A program made the position numbers and the translations under genes. Source: an uncultured Prevotellaceae bacterium (GTDB lineage Bacteria; Bacteroidota; Bacteroidia; Bacteroidales; Bacteroidaceae). From it: a DNA stretch of 48,080 nucleotides. The notes under the pieces are model-generated. The model was not told where the DNA came from. It ran no database searches and worked only from the letters and a program-made list of their open reading frames with translations. Location of the stretch: NCBI GenBank assembly GCA_902774925.1, contig CACYKE010000038.1:1-48080 (forward strand), given 5' to 3'. Of the stretch, positions 35,001-43,234 are shown piece by piece (position 1 is the first letter of the stretch; every line of letters starts with the position of its first letter).

Positions 35001-36098
35001 ATGGAACAAAAGAAAATAACATTTGACAGTTTCGTGCGTGGCTTTCTGGCCGTTATCGTTGTCGTAGCCATCATCATGTTGCTCAACAGACTCAGCGCTG
35101 TGTTGCTACCATTCTTTCTGGCGTGGCTCATCGCTTATTTGTTGTTCCCGCTGGTAAAATTCTTCCAGTACAAATGCCACATGAAGTTCCGCATTTTGGG
35201 CATCCTTAGCACTTTTCTCGTCGTGGGAGCAGTGTTGACAGGACTGATGATACTGGTCATCCCGCCAGTAATTGACGAAGCCATACGCGTAAAGGAACTG
35301 GCAGAAATGTTTATCACCAACAACGAAAACCTCAGAAACATTCCTGACCTGATTGAGGATTTCATCCACGAGCACCTCACCAAAGAAGACGTCAAGGCAC
35401 TCATCACGCAGGATGGATTCATCGAAACCGTCAAGCAAAGTCTGCCCAAGATATGGAACATTCTGGCGCAGTCGCTGAACATCCTCTCAAGCATGTTCTC
35501 GCTGACAATGGTCGTTCTCTACACGCTGTTCATACTGCTCGACTACGAAGATATATCGAACGGGTGGATCTCGCTCCTGCCAAGACGCTACCGTCCGATA
35601 GCCCGCAGACTCGTTGCTGACGTAGGACAAGGCATGAACCTCTATTTCCGCGGACAAGGCTTGGTAGCAACCTGCGTAGGCGTGTTGTTCAGCATCGGAT
35701 TCCTCATCATCGATTTCCCCATGGCTATCGGACTAGGCCTGTTCATCGGACTGCTGAACATGGTGCCCTATCTGCAACTCGTAGGTTTCATTCCTACCAT
35801 TCTCTTGGCAGTAGTGAAAGCAGCCGACACAGGAGACAGCTTTTGGATGATCATGCTCTCGGCACTCATCGTGTTTGCCGTCGTACAGACTATCCAGGAC
35901 ACTATCCTCACACCGAAAATCATGGGTCACGTCACAGGTCTCAACCCAGCCATCATCCTGCTGTCACTCTCCATCTGGGGTTCGCTGCTGGGAATACTGG
36001 GAATGGTCATTGCACTGCCTATGACCACGCTGCTCATCACTTACTATCAACGCTACGTCATCAAAAACAAGACAATAGAAAAAAGTAATAAATCTTAA
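35001..36098 (+). CDS. AI-2E transporter family permease (PerM-like)
   Basis: A 365-residue membrane protein with the usual eight-segment layout: two N-terminal segments (residues 15-55), one at 70-90, a soluble loop at 95-160, then a block of segments from 160 onward. MVPYLQLVGFIPTILLAV and the late GLNPAIILLSLSIWGSLLGI with IALPMTTLL are the family signature. Members export small molecules or sodium/protons; a role in autoinducer export is established for few. The transported compound is unknown here. Confidence 0.85.
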   Translation: MEQKKITFDSFVRGFLAVIVVVAIIMLLNRLSAVLLPFFLAWLIAYLLFPLVKFFQYKCHMKFRILGILSTFLVVGAVLTGLMILVIPPVIDEAIRVKELAEMFITNNENLRNIPDLIEDFIHEHLTKEDVKALITQDGFIETVKQSLPKIWNILAQSLNILSSMFSLTMVVLYTLFILLDYEDISNGWISLLPRRYRPIARRLVADVGQGMNLYFRGQGLVATCVGVLFSIGFLIIDFPMAIGLGLFIGLLNMVPYLQLVGFIPTILLAVVKAADTGDSFWMIMLSALIVFAVVQTIQDTILTPKIMGHVTGLNPAIILLSLSIWGSLLGILGMVIALPMTTLLITYYQRYVIKNKTIEKSNKS

Positions 36099-36126
36099 AT
36101 AATTTTGTGCTTTGCGTACTAATTCG

Positions 36127-36134
36127 TACCTTTG
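36127..36134 (+). promoter_or_regulatory. -7 box TACCTTTG for sppA
   Basis: Consensus element 27 bp before the ATG at 36162. Confidence 0.75.
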
Positions 36135-36161
36135 CAAAATATAATCAATCTAAAAACAATT

Positions 36162-37937
36162 ATGAAAGAGTTTTTCAAGTACGTTCTTGCAACCGTTACA
36201 GGTATCATCCTGGTAGGAATTATCATGGGAATACTGGCTGTTATTTCGCTGGTAGGACTGGCAGCATCGAGTGCCAGCACAACCAATGTTGAGGACAATT
36301 CCGTGTTCGTCCTGTCACTCTCAGGAACGTTGAACGAACGCACAGCAGAGGATCCTTTAGCCTCGCTGACTGGTCAAGTGAGCGAAAACATGGGACTGGA
36401 CAAGCTGCTGGAAGCCATTAAAAAAGCTAAGGAAAAAGAAGAAATCAAGGGCATATACATCGAGGCTGGCCTGTTCTCGTCGGACACTCCCGCTTCGACG
36501 CACGCCATCCGCGAAGCCCTGCTCGACTTCAAGAAGAGCGGCAAGTGGATTGTGGCCTATGCCGACACCTACGAGCAGTCCACCTATTATATATGTAGTG
36601 TTGCCGACAAGATTTTCCTGAACCCCGACGGCATGATTGACTGGCACGGACTGGCTTCGACACCGTATTTCGTGAAGGACCTGCTGGCCAAGTTTGGCGT
36701 AAAATATCAGCTTTGCAAGGTGGGTAAATACAAGAGCGCTCCTGAAATGATGACTGCCGACGGCATGAGCGAGCCCAACCGTGAGCAGGTGACAGCTTAC
36801 ATCAACGGCATCTGGGAGGTCATGCTGAAAGAAGTCTCCGACAGCCGTAAGATTCCCGTCGATTCGCTGAATGCCTACGCCGACCGCTTCGTAACGCTGG
36901 CTGAGCCTGAGGACTACGTCAAGATGAAGATGGTCGATAAGCTGATTTATACCGACGAGGTGAAAGGCGAAGTCAAGAAGATGCTGAAGATTGACGAGAA
37001 GGATGACATCAAGCAGTTGACACTGGCTGATATGGAAGGTGTGAAAGGCAAGAAAAACGAAGGCGACCAGATTGCCGTCTACTACGCCTATGGCGAAATC
37101 GTCGACTCTGAGACTGGCAGCGTGATGGATACCGAACACAACATCGTGGCCAATACCGTCTGCAAGGATCTGGAGAAACTGACGAACGACGACGACGTGA
37201 AGGCTGTCGTGCTGCGCGTCAACTCGCCTGGCGGTTCGGCCTATGCCTCTGAGCAAATCTGGCGAGCCGTCACCAACCTCAAAGCCAAAAAGCCCGTCGT
37301 TGTCTCCATGGGTGGCTATGCTGCCTCTGGCGGCTATTACATCAGCTGCGCTGCCAACTACATTGTCTCCGAGCCTACAACCATCACCGGCTCCATTGGC
37401 ATCTTCGGCATGTTCCCCGACTTCAGCGGACTGCTCACTGAAAAGCTGGGCGTGAAGTTCGACGAGGTGAAGACTAACAAGCACGCTGCTTTCGGCACAA
37501 TGGCTCGTCCGTTCAATGCGGAGGAAATGGCACTGCTCGAACAATATATCGGTCGTGGCTACAACCTCTTCCGTAAGCGCGTAGCCGACGGTCGCCAACA
37601 GTCTATCGAGCAGATTGAGGAAATTGCCCAGGGCCGTGTATGGCTCGGCAACGACGCACTGAAAATCAAGCTCGTCGACGAAATCGGCGGTCTCGACAAA
37701 GCCATTGCGAAAGCTGCCAGTCTGGCCAAGGTAAGCCAGTATCACGCCACGAGCTATCCTGAGGAACAGAGCTGGTGGGCCAGTATGCTCGACCAAGCCA
37801 CGTCCAAGAACAACTATCTGGACGAACAGCTGCAGGCAACGCTGGGCGAATACTATGAGCCGTTCAAGTTCGTCAAGAACATGAACCGCCAAAGCGCCAT
37901 TCAGGCCCGCCTGCCCTACTATGTCAATATTAAATAA
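36162..37937 (+). CDS. sppA: Signal peptide peptidase SppA, long form
   Basis: A 591-residue tandem-domain S49 protease with an N-terminal membrane anchor (residues 8-35). The catalytic Lys lies in GKYKSAPEMM (Lys191) of the first half and the Ser in MGGYAASGGYYIS (Ser389) of the second half, as in the 67 kDa E. coli type. NSPGGSAYAS and TGSIGIFGMFP are further S49 motifs. It degrades cleaved signal peptides in the membrane. The lpxK start follows after 43 bp containing a CGAAATCC repeat, so the two genes are probably co-transcribed. Confidence 0.93.
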   Translation: MKEFFKYVLATVTGIILVGIIMGILAVISLVGLAASSASTTNVEDNSVFVLSLSGTLNERTAEDPLASLTGQVSENMGLDKLLEAIKKAKEKEEIKGIYIEAGLFSSDTPASTHAIREALLDFKKSGKWIVAYADTYEQSTYYICSVADKIFLNPDGMIDWHGLASTPYFVKDLLAKFGVKYQLCKVGKYKSAPEMMTADGMSEPNREQVTAYINGIWEVMLKEVSDSRKIPVDSLNAYADRFVTLAEPEDYVKMKMVDKLIYTDEVKGEVKKMLKIDEKDDIKQLTLADMEGVKGKKNEGDQIAVYYAYGEIVDSETGSVMDTEHNIVANTVCKDLEKLTNDDDVKAVVLRVNSPGGSAYASEQIWRAVTNLKAKKPVVVSMGGYAASGGYYISCAANYIVSEPTTITGSIGIFGMFPDFSGLLTEKLGVKFDEVKTNKHAAFGTMARPFNAEEMALLEQYIGRGYNLFRKRVADGRQQSIEQIEEIAQGRVWLGNDALKIKLVDEIGGLDKAIAKAASLAKVSQYHATSYPEEQSWWASMLDQATSKNNYLDEQLQATLGEYYEPFKFVKNMNRQSAIQARLPYYVNIK

Positions 37938-37961
37938 TTCGAAATCCCGAAATCCCGAAAA
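37938..37961. repeat. CGAAATCC tandem repeat between sppA and lpxK
   Basis: CGAAATCCCGAAATCCCGAA, two and a half 8 bp units, directly after the sppA stop. Confidence 0.7.
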
Positions 37962-37980
37962 TAACGTCATAACAAAAATC

Positions 37981-39153
37981 ATGGAGGGCGATTTCATTAA
38001 AATCAACAAGTGGCTGCTTCCGCTAAGCTGGTGCTACGGACTGGTCGTCAAGACGCGCAATTTCCTGTTCGAGACAGGGGCGCTGAAGTCGCGGTCGTTC
38101 AGTGTACCTGTCATTGCGGTGGGTAACATCACTGTTGGTGGAACCGGCAAGACCCCTCACGTGGAATATCTGGCCGAATTGCTGAAGGACCAGTTCAAAG
38201 TGGCCGTCCTCAGTCGCGGCTACAAACGTCAGAGCAAGGGATTCATCATCGCTCAGCCCGACACCGCCATGCACGACATTGGCGACGAGCCCTACCAGAT
38301 GAAGCAGAAATTCCCTTCTGTGACCATTGCCGTCGACAAAGACCGCTGTCACGGCATCGACACGCTGATGGAAAACGATAAGAATCTGGATGTCGTATTG
38401 CTCGACGACGCCTTCCAGCACCGTTACGTCAAGCCCGGCGTCAACATCCTGCTGGTGGACTATCACCGACTCATCATCTACGACACGCTATTGCCAGCAG
38501 GACGCCTGCGCGAACCGCGCCAAGGCAAGGACCGCGCCGACATCGTCATCGTGACGAAATGCCCCAAGGACATGAAACCCATGGAGTATCGCGTCATCAC
38601 GAAGGCCATGAGTCTCTACCCTTACCAGCGACTCTATTTTTCTACGCTCGCCTACGACGCCCTGAAGCCCGTCTTCAAGGATGGTGGCGCCACGACAAAG
38701 ATGCTCAACGGCCTGACGGACTATCATACCCTCCTGCTCACGGGTATTGGTTCGCCCCAACAATTGGAGCACGACCTCGCGCCACTCATTCCTCACATCT
38801 CGCCGCTCTCCTTCCCCGACCATCATCAGTTCTGCAAGAAGGACATCCAGCTCATCAATGAGACCTTCGCGGCCATGCCGTCGCCGAAGTGCATCATTAC
38901 CACCGAGAAGGATGTTACGCGACTGAAAAACGTCGAAGGACTGAGCGACGAAGTCAGAAAGGATCTTTATGTATTACCTGTCCGCATCACTTTCTTGCTG
39001 GATCAGGAAGAAATGTTTAACCAACAAATTATAGGCTATGTACGAAAAAATTCAAGAAACAGCATCCTGGCTCAAGGCAAGGATGAAGACAAACCCAAAG
39101 ACAGCGATTATTCTGGGAACAGGCCTCGGACAATTAGCTTCCGAAATAACTGA
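37981..39153 (+). CDS. lpxK: Tetraacyldisaccharide 4'-kinase LpxK
   Basis: A 390-residue kinase of lipid A synthesis. The N-terminal part anchors to the membrane (residues 10-25), VGNITVGGTGKTPH is the P-loop near 48-60, and DDAFQHRYVKPGVNILLVDY is the family's conserved region. It phosphorylates the 4' position of the lipid A disaccharide at the inner membrane. The start at 37981 matches the usual N-terminus; an upstream frame start would lie in sppA. The last 38 codons overlap punA by 116 bp in another frame and encode a polar tail (ILAQGKDEDKPKDSDYSGNR), beyond the usual catalytic fold. Confidence 0.92.
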   Translation: MEGDFIKINKWLLPLSWCYGLVVKTRNFLFETGALKSRSFSVPVIAVGNITVGGTGKTPHVEYLAELLKDQFKVAVLSRGYKRQSKGFIIAQPDTAMHDIGDEPYQMKQKFPSVTIAVDKDRCHGIDTLMENDKNLDVVLLDDAFQHRYVKPGVNILLVDYHRLIIYDTLLPAGRLREPRQGKDRADIVIVTKCPKDMKPMEYRVITKAMSLYPYQRLYFSTLAYDALKPVFKDGGATTKMLNGLTDYHTLLLTGIGSPQQLEHDLAPLIPHISPLSFPDHHQFCKKDIQLINETFAAMPSPKCIITTEKDVTRLKNVEGLSDEVRKDLYVLPVRITFLLDQEEMFNQQIIGYVRKNSRNSILAQGKDEDKPKDSDYSGNRPRTISFRNN

Positions 39154-39850
39154 CACGCTCGAGTTTCCGTATAGCGAAATCCCCAACTTCCCCGTATCCA
39201 CCGTCGAAGGACATAGCGGCAAGCTCATCTTCGGCAAACTCGGGGGCATCGACATCATGGCCATGCAGGGCCGATTCCACTACTACGAAGGCTACAACAT
39301 GAAGGAGGTGACGTTCCCCGTTCGCGTCATGTACGAACTGGGCATCAAGACGCTCTTCGTCTCCAACGCTGCAGGCGGCATGAACCCCGCATTCAAGATT
39401 GGCGACCTCATGGTGATTACTGACCACATCAATTTCTTCCCCGAGCATCCCCTGCGCGGCAAGAACTTCCCCACCGGTCCACGCTTCCCGGACATGCACG
39501 AGGCCTACGACCACGAACTCATCAATCTCGCCACACAGATTGCCAAGGAAAGGAAGATTCGTCTGGTTTATGGTGTGTATATCGGTGTGACTGGTCCTAC
39601 GTTCGAAACTCCCGCTGAATACCGCATGTATCGCACCCTCGGCGGCGACACCGTCGGCATGTCCACAGTTCCTGAAGTCATCGTGGCTCACCACTGCGGC
39701 ATCAAGACCTTCGGCATCAGCGTCGTTACCGACTTGGGCGGCTTCGACAATCCCGTTGAGGTTAGCCACGAGGAGGTGCAGGAGGCTGCCGACAAGGCCC
39801 AGCCCATCATGACGGAAATCATGCGCGAAATGATCAAGCGCACCGCCTAA
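39038..39850 (+). CDS. punA: Purine nucleoside phosphorylase I
   Basis: A 270-residue trimeric-type phosphorylase. ILGTGLGQLAS is the phosphate-binding loop, VEGHSGKL and QGRFHYYEGY hold active-site residues, NAAGGMNP and the YIGVTGPTFETPAEYR signature are complete, and VVTDLGGFDN carries the base-binding Asn. It releases ribose 1-phosphate from inosine or guanosine in the cytoplasm. Its ATG lies inside lpxK, so translation may be coupled to lpxK. thiL follows after 43 bp containing a palindrome. Confidence 0.95.
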   Translation: MYEKIQETASWLKARMKTNPKTAIILGTGLGQLASEITDTLEFPYSEIPNFPVSTVEGHSGKLIFGKLGGIDIMAMQGRFHYYEGYNMKEVTFPVRVMYELGIKTLFVSNAAGGMNPAFKIGDLMVITDHINFFPEHPLRGKNFPTGPRFPDMHEAYDHELINLATQIAKERKIRLVYGVYIGVTGPTFETPAEYRMYRTLGGDTVGMSTVPEVIVAHHCGIKTFGISVVTDLGGFDNPVEVSHEEVQEAADKAQPIMTEIMREMIKRTA

Positions 39851-39860
39851 GTGTTCAGTA

Positions 39861-39878
39861 TGTTGCTGTACAGCAACA
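39861..39878. repeat. 18 bp perfect palindrome between punA and thiL
   Basis: TGTTGCTGTACAGCAACA. It lies 15 bp before the thiL start and would fold into a hairpin in the shared message; no T-run follows. Confidence 0.8.
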
Positions 39879-39893
39879 ACCAAAACGAAAAGA

Positions 39894-41036
39894 ATGGAAA
39901 TAGCAAAATTAGGAGAATTCGGTTTGATTGACCGCCTGACAAAGGACATCAAACCCAACAACGAATCAACAAAGTACGGCGTAGGCGACGACTGCGCCGT
40001 ACTTCACTATCCCGACTCAGAGGTCCTCGTCACCACCGACATGCTGATGGAGGGCGTACATTTCGACCTCACATACATCGACCTGCAACACCTCGGATGG
40101 AAGTCGGCAATGGTCAATATCAGCGACATCTTTGCCATGAACGGTACACCGCGACAGATGACCGTCTCGCTGGCCATCAGCAAGCGCTTCACCGTTGAGG
40201 ACCTTGAGCAGTTCTATTCCGGACTGCGCATGGCCTGCGAAAAATGGGGCGTCGACATCGTCGGAGGCGATACCACGTCCAGCTACACCGGACTGGCCAT
40301 CAGCATTACCTGCATTGGCGAAGCCCGCAAGGAGGACATCGTCTATCGCAACGGAGCCCGCGAGACCGACCTCGTCTGCGTCTCAGGCGATCTCGGTGCC
40401 GCCTACATGGGTCTCCAGCTCCTCGAGCGCGAAAAAGCCGTCTACTACCAAATGGTGGACGAAGCGAAGCGTAAGAGCGTGGCAGGCGGTTCCACCGCCA
40501 GCACGAAGCCCGCTCGGGTGGACGGCAGTTCGGCTGCCGTCAACATCCCCGACTTCTCTGACCAGTGGTCAGAGTGTGGCGTTGCATTTCAGCCCGACTT
40601 CTCCGGCAAGGAATACCTCCTCCAGCGCCAGCTGAAAACCGAGGCCCGCGGCGATATCATCCAACGCCTGCGCGAAGCCGGCATCCGCCCTACCGCCATG
40701 ATGGACATCAGCGACGGGCTATCCTCCGAACTCATGCACATCTGCAAGCAGAGCCACGTGGGCTGCCGCATCTTCGAGAAGCAAATCCCCATCGACTATC
40801 AGACTGCCGTGATGGCCGAGGAACTGAACATGAACGTCACCACCTGCGCCCTCAATGGCGGAGAGGACTACGAACTGCTGTTCACCGTCCCAATTGGCGA
40901 TCATGCGAAGATTCAGGAAATCGACGATGTCCGGCTCATCGGACACATCACCCACGAGAGTCTCGGACAGGTGCTCGTCACCCGCGACGACCAGGAATTT
41001 GAGCTTAAAGCCCAAGGTTGGGTACATCTGAAATAA
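39894..41036 (+). CDS. thiL: Thiamine-monophosphate kinase ThiL with hairpin-rich insertion
   Basis: A 380-residue protein. GVGDDCAVLHYP, TTDMLMEGVHFDL, GWKSAMVNISDIFAMNG and the GGDTTSS loop are the ATP- and metal-binding motifs of the ThiL/PurM fold, and MMDISDGLSSEL and NGGEDYELLF follow in the second half. It phosphorylates thiamine monophosphate to the cofactor form. Relatives are usually 325-345 residues; the excess here is at residues about 191-233, an Ala/Ser/Gly-rich stretch with no counterpart I know, encoded by DNA with three hairpins. The reading frame is kept and the flanking motifs are intact, so the enzyme may still work. Confidence 0.92.
   Translation: MEIAKLGEFGLIDRLTKDIKPNNESTKYGVGDDCAVLHYPDSEVLVTTDMLMEGVHFDLTYIDLQHLGWKSAMVNISDIFAMNGTPRQMTVSLAISKRFTVEDLEQFYSGLRMACEKWGVDIVGGDTTSSYTGLAISITCIGEARKEDIVYRNGARETDLVCVSGDLGAAYMGLQLLEREKAVYYQMVDEAKRKSVAGGSTASTKPARVDGSSAAVNIPDFSDQWSECGVAFQPDFSGKEYLLQRQLKTEARGDIIQRLREAGIRPTAMMDISDGLSSELMHICKQSHVGCRIFEKQIPIDYQTAVMAEELNMNVTTCALNGGEDYELLFTVPIGDHAKIQEIDDVRLIGHITHESLGQVLVTRDDQEFELKAQGWVHLK
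40464..40592. repeat. Hairpin-rich in-frame insertion in thiL
   Basis: Three inverted repeats follow each other: GGCGGT-TCC-ACCGCC (40485-40499), ACGGCAG-TTCGG-CTGCCGT (40522-40540) and TCTGACCA-G-TGGTCAGA (40557-40573). CCCGACTTCTC occurs at 40548-40558 and 40593-40603, framing 34 nt that contain CAGAGTGTGGCGTTGC (40570-40585), the same 16-mer as in the GH35 gene. The exact insertion limits are inferred from protein family length. Confidence 0.75.
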
Positions 41037-41108
41037 GGGAAAACGCCTAAAATCGGCCACTTTTCAAAAAAAAATCAGGAAAAGTTTGGCCGATTCATTT
41101 TTTCTTCG

Positions 41109-41116
41109 TACCTTTG
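41109..41116 (+). promoter_or_regulatory. -7 box TACCTTTG for tRNA-Phe
   Basis: Consensus element 38 bp upstream of the mature tRNA. Confidence 0.75.
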
Positions 41117-41154
41117 CACCCGCAAATAAGCAAAAGCGTTCTTTTATAACATTT

Positions 41155-41227
41155 GGTGCCTTAGCTCAGTTGGTAGAGCATCGGACTGAAAATCCGTGTG
41201 TCCCCGGTTCGATTCCTGGAGGTACCA
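41155..41227 (+). tRNA. tRNA-Phe (anticodon GAA)
   Basis: A 73 nt cloverleaf. The acceptor stem pairs GGTGCCT with AGGTACC (one G-U), the D arm is GCTCAGTTGGTAGAGC, the anticodon arm is TCGGA-CTGAAAA-TCCGT with GAA, and the T arm is CCCGG-TTCGATT-CCTGG (one wobble-type pair). The discriminator is A at 41227. The CCA end is not encoded. Confidence 0.97.
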
Positions 41228-41247
41228 CTTTTCCTCCTTTCATTATG

Positions 41248-41285
41248 AACCCCTGTCTTAGAGATTTCTCTAGCAGGGGTTTTTC
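41248..41285 (+). terminator. Rho-independent terminator after tRNA-Phe
   Basis: AACCCCTG/CAGGGGTT outer stem, with an inner TAGAGA/TCTCTA stem, and a run of T at 41280-41284. Confidence 0.85.
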
Positions 41286-41292
41286 ACTTTCA

Positions 41293-41355
41293 GAGGTGAG
41301 AGGCGAGAGGTAAGAGGTGAGAGGTAAGAGGTGAGAGGTAAGAGGTGAGAGGTAA
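41293..41355. repeat. 14 bp tandem repeat GAGGTGAGAGGTAA
   Basis: Three perfect units at 41314-41355 preceded by a diverged one and a half. It fills the gap between the tRNA terminator and the pantothenate kinase gene, where a promoter would be expected; no TAnnTTTG box is apparent there. Confidence 0.9.
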
Positions 41356-41376
41356 GAATAATAAATAATAAGGTAT

Positions 41377-42195
41377 ATGGGAATAGTAATTGGAATTGAC
41401 GTGGGCATATCCACCACAAAGATTGTCGGACTGCGCGAAGGAAGGGTACTCTCCCCCATCCGCATCACAGCTGCCGACCAGGTGACATCACTCTACGGCG
41501 CCTTTGGCAAGTATCTGCACGACAACAAGATTGAGCTCAAGGACATCGAACAAGTCATGCTCACGGGCGTCGGAGCTGCCTATATCGACGAACCAGTCTA
41601 TGGCATTCCCACCCAGAAAGTCGACGAATTCATGGCCGACGGCCTCGGAGCACGCTTCGAGAGCGGACTGTCCAAAGCCATCGTCGTCTCCATGGGCACC
41701 GGCACCAGCTTTGTCCAGTGCTGCGGCGACGACATCCACCACATCGGAGGTATCGGCATTGGCGGCGGCACGCTGCAAGGCCTCAGCCGCGTCATGCTCA
41801 ACACCCGCGACCCCAAGCAGATTCAGAGTCTGGCCATGCAAGGCGACATCCACAACATTAATCTCCTCATTGGAGACATCTCCACCCATCCGCTGCCTGG
41901 ACTGCCCATGGACGCCACAGCCTCGTTGTTCTCCAAAGCCCAGTACGACGCTCCCAAGGAAGACCTTGCCCTCGGCATCATCGTCATGGTGCTGCAGACC
42001 ATCGGCTCTGCCGCCATCCTCTCGTCGCTCAATTCCGGCATCAAGGACTTTGTCCTCATCGGCAACCTCACCCTCCTGCCCCAGTGCGAGGACATCTACC
42101 CCATGCTCGAGAAACTCTACAAAGTCCGTTTCCACATCCCCAAATATTCCGAGTTCTGCACCGCCATCGGCGCCGCCCTCAACTACAAGCAGTAA
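41377..42195 (+). CDS. coaW: Type II pantothenate kinase
   Basis: A 272-residue ASKHA-fold kinase. GIDVGISTTKIVGL is the N-terminal phosphate loop, MGTGTSFV and GIGIGGGTLQGLSR are the further nucleotide-binding motifs, and the ending YSEFCTAIGAAL is characteristic of type II pantothenate kinases. It catalyses the first step of coenzyme A synthesis. The sequence departs from acetyl-CoA-regulated type I enzymes entirely. It is followed by the convergent transposase-like gene 10 bp away. Confidence 0.88.
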   Translation: MGIVIGIDVGISTTKIVGLREGRVLSPIRITAADQVTSLYGAFGKYLHDNKIELKDIEQVMLTGVGAAYIDEPVYGIPTQKVDEFMADGLGARFESGLSKAIVVSMGTGTSFVQCCGDDIHHIGGIGIGGGTLQGLSRVMLNTRDPKQIQSLAMQGDIHNINLLIGDISTHPLPGLPMDATASLFSKAQYDAPKEDLALGIIVMVLQTIGSAAILSSLNSGIKDFVLIGNLTLLPQCEDIYPMLEKLYKVRFHIPKYSEFCTAIGAALNYKQ

Positions 42196-42205
42196 GAAAT
42201 TCTCT

Positions 42206-43234
42206 TTACGCCATTTCTTTGCAAAACTCTTCGGCCATATTGTTCAGGCTCACGCAGTCGGCGCGACTGATGTGGCGCTTACCAGCGTCATAAAGCCAAG
42301 GGCTTAAAATCAGCACCCTTCCAACAGCACAAGCATCAAAGAGAGCATCGGACGGTTTATAATAATCGCGAAACCCATTGTCGGCAAGCACGATGAAGGG
42401 ATGCTGCTCCTGCAAAAGCACCTGCATCACCTGCTTCTCCTGCTGCGAGATGAATGGCGACACCATCACCACCCCCTTGCGAGCCTTGAGCACGCAGCCG
42501 TTCATATAGTCTCGAAGAGGCTGACTGTCACCATGCTCCACTGCCTTCACCCAGATGCTGCGCACATGCACCACGTCATAGTGCTCGGCATGCAGCAAGG
42601 CCACATTGCCCACGCCGTCAAAGCTGCGCCCACCAATCTCGATGTCCTTCTGCACCCTGAAGAACCCCGGCATCAGGCGCTTCGTGGCCAACCGCTGAGG
42701 GTTCATCCGCACATAGTGCATCATCGTTTGCATCTGCCCGCTGCGCGACAAAGGCCGAATAAACGGCCGCTCCGTAAAAACGGGAAAGGCCCAGCCGTCA
42801 CTGCCCTCCGCAGTTGCCTTTCCTTGTTCTGTTGATTTCCCTTCGGTTGTTGTCCCCGAATTTAATTCGGGCGAAACCTCCAAAGTATATGCCCGTCCCA
42901 GCTTCTTCACCCCCTGCCAATATCCGCGCATCACGCTGCGAATGCTGGTGTCCATTACCCTTGTCACCCGAATGACGGCATGAAGGTGGTCCGGCATCAG
43001 GCTAAATTGGAAAATGCGGATGGCAGGATAATGCCTGCACATCACATACAGCTCATCAACCACGGCATTGCCCAATGCCGTGCGCTCCACCCGCGCCTGC
43101 GTAGGGTCGTTGTCAGGTATCACCAACCTGCCAAGCAGCGGTTCGCGCGACGGCACCGTCAGCGTAATATGATAAGTGCAGACACCCCTCCACGCCGTTC
43201 CCGGCTCCTGCCATTTCCATTGATCTCCTGCCAT
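42206..43234 (-). CDS. REP-associated (RAYT-like) HUH transposase with C-terminal extension
   Basis: A 342-residue protein. Residues 15-190 fit the Y1/HUH fold: YHITLTV strand, SLMPDHLHAVI with the metal-binding HxH (His83, His85), a QGVKKLGRAY helix, and HYVRMNP with the likely catalytic Tyr174. RAYT proteins of this kind cut and mobilise single-stranded REP palindromes. Residues 120-147 (GTTTEGKSTEQGKATAEGSD) look like a low-complexity insert containing a 17 bp palindrome. Residues about 215-342 are an additional alpha/beta domain (KGVVMVSPFIS, HPFIVLADNGF, GRVLILSPW) which loosely recalls DprA/SLOG Rossmann folds. A strong AAAGGAG precedes the ATG, which is unusual in this genome. Confidence 0.7.
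   Translation of the reverse strand: MAGDQWKWQEPGTAWRGVCTYHITLTVPSREPLLGRLVIPDNDPTQARVERTALGNAVVDELYVMCRHYPAIRIFQFSLMPDHLHAVIRVTRVMDTSIRSVMRGYWQGVKKLGRAYTLEVSPELNSGTTTEGKSTEQGKATAEGSDGWAFPVFTERPFIRPLSRSGQMQTMMHYVRMNPQRLATKRLMPGFFRVQKDIEIGGRSFDGVGNVALLHAEHYDVVHVRSIWVKAVEHGDSQPLRDYMNGCVLKARKGVVMVSPFISQQEKQVMQVLLQEQHPFIVLADNGFRDYYKPSDALFDACAVGRVLILSPWLYDAGKRHISRADCVSLNNMAEEFCKEMA
42855..42871. repeat. 17 bp palindrome inside the RAYT-like gene
   Basis: CCCGAATT-T-AATTCGGG, within the low-complexity insert of the protein. Confidence 0.8.

Noticed and set aside
36357-38009. 550-codon open frame antisense to sppA
   Set aside because: The plus strand encodes a complete SppA with catalytic Lys and Ser; the antisense frame is a by-product.
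41292-41360. Possible CRISPR array
   Set aside because: The units are directly adjacent 14 bp repeats without spacers.
41504-42307. 267-codon Ser/Pro/Thr-rich open frame overlapping coaW
   Set aside because: It is a shifted reading of coaW codons and has the low-complexity composition expected of a wrong frame.
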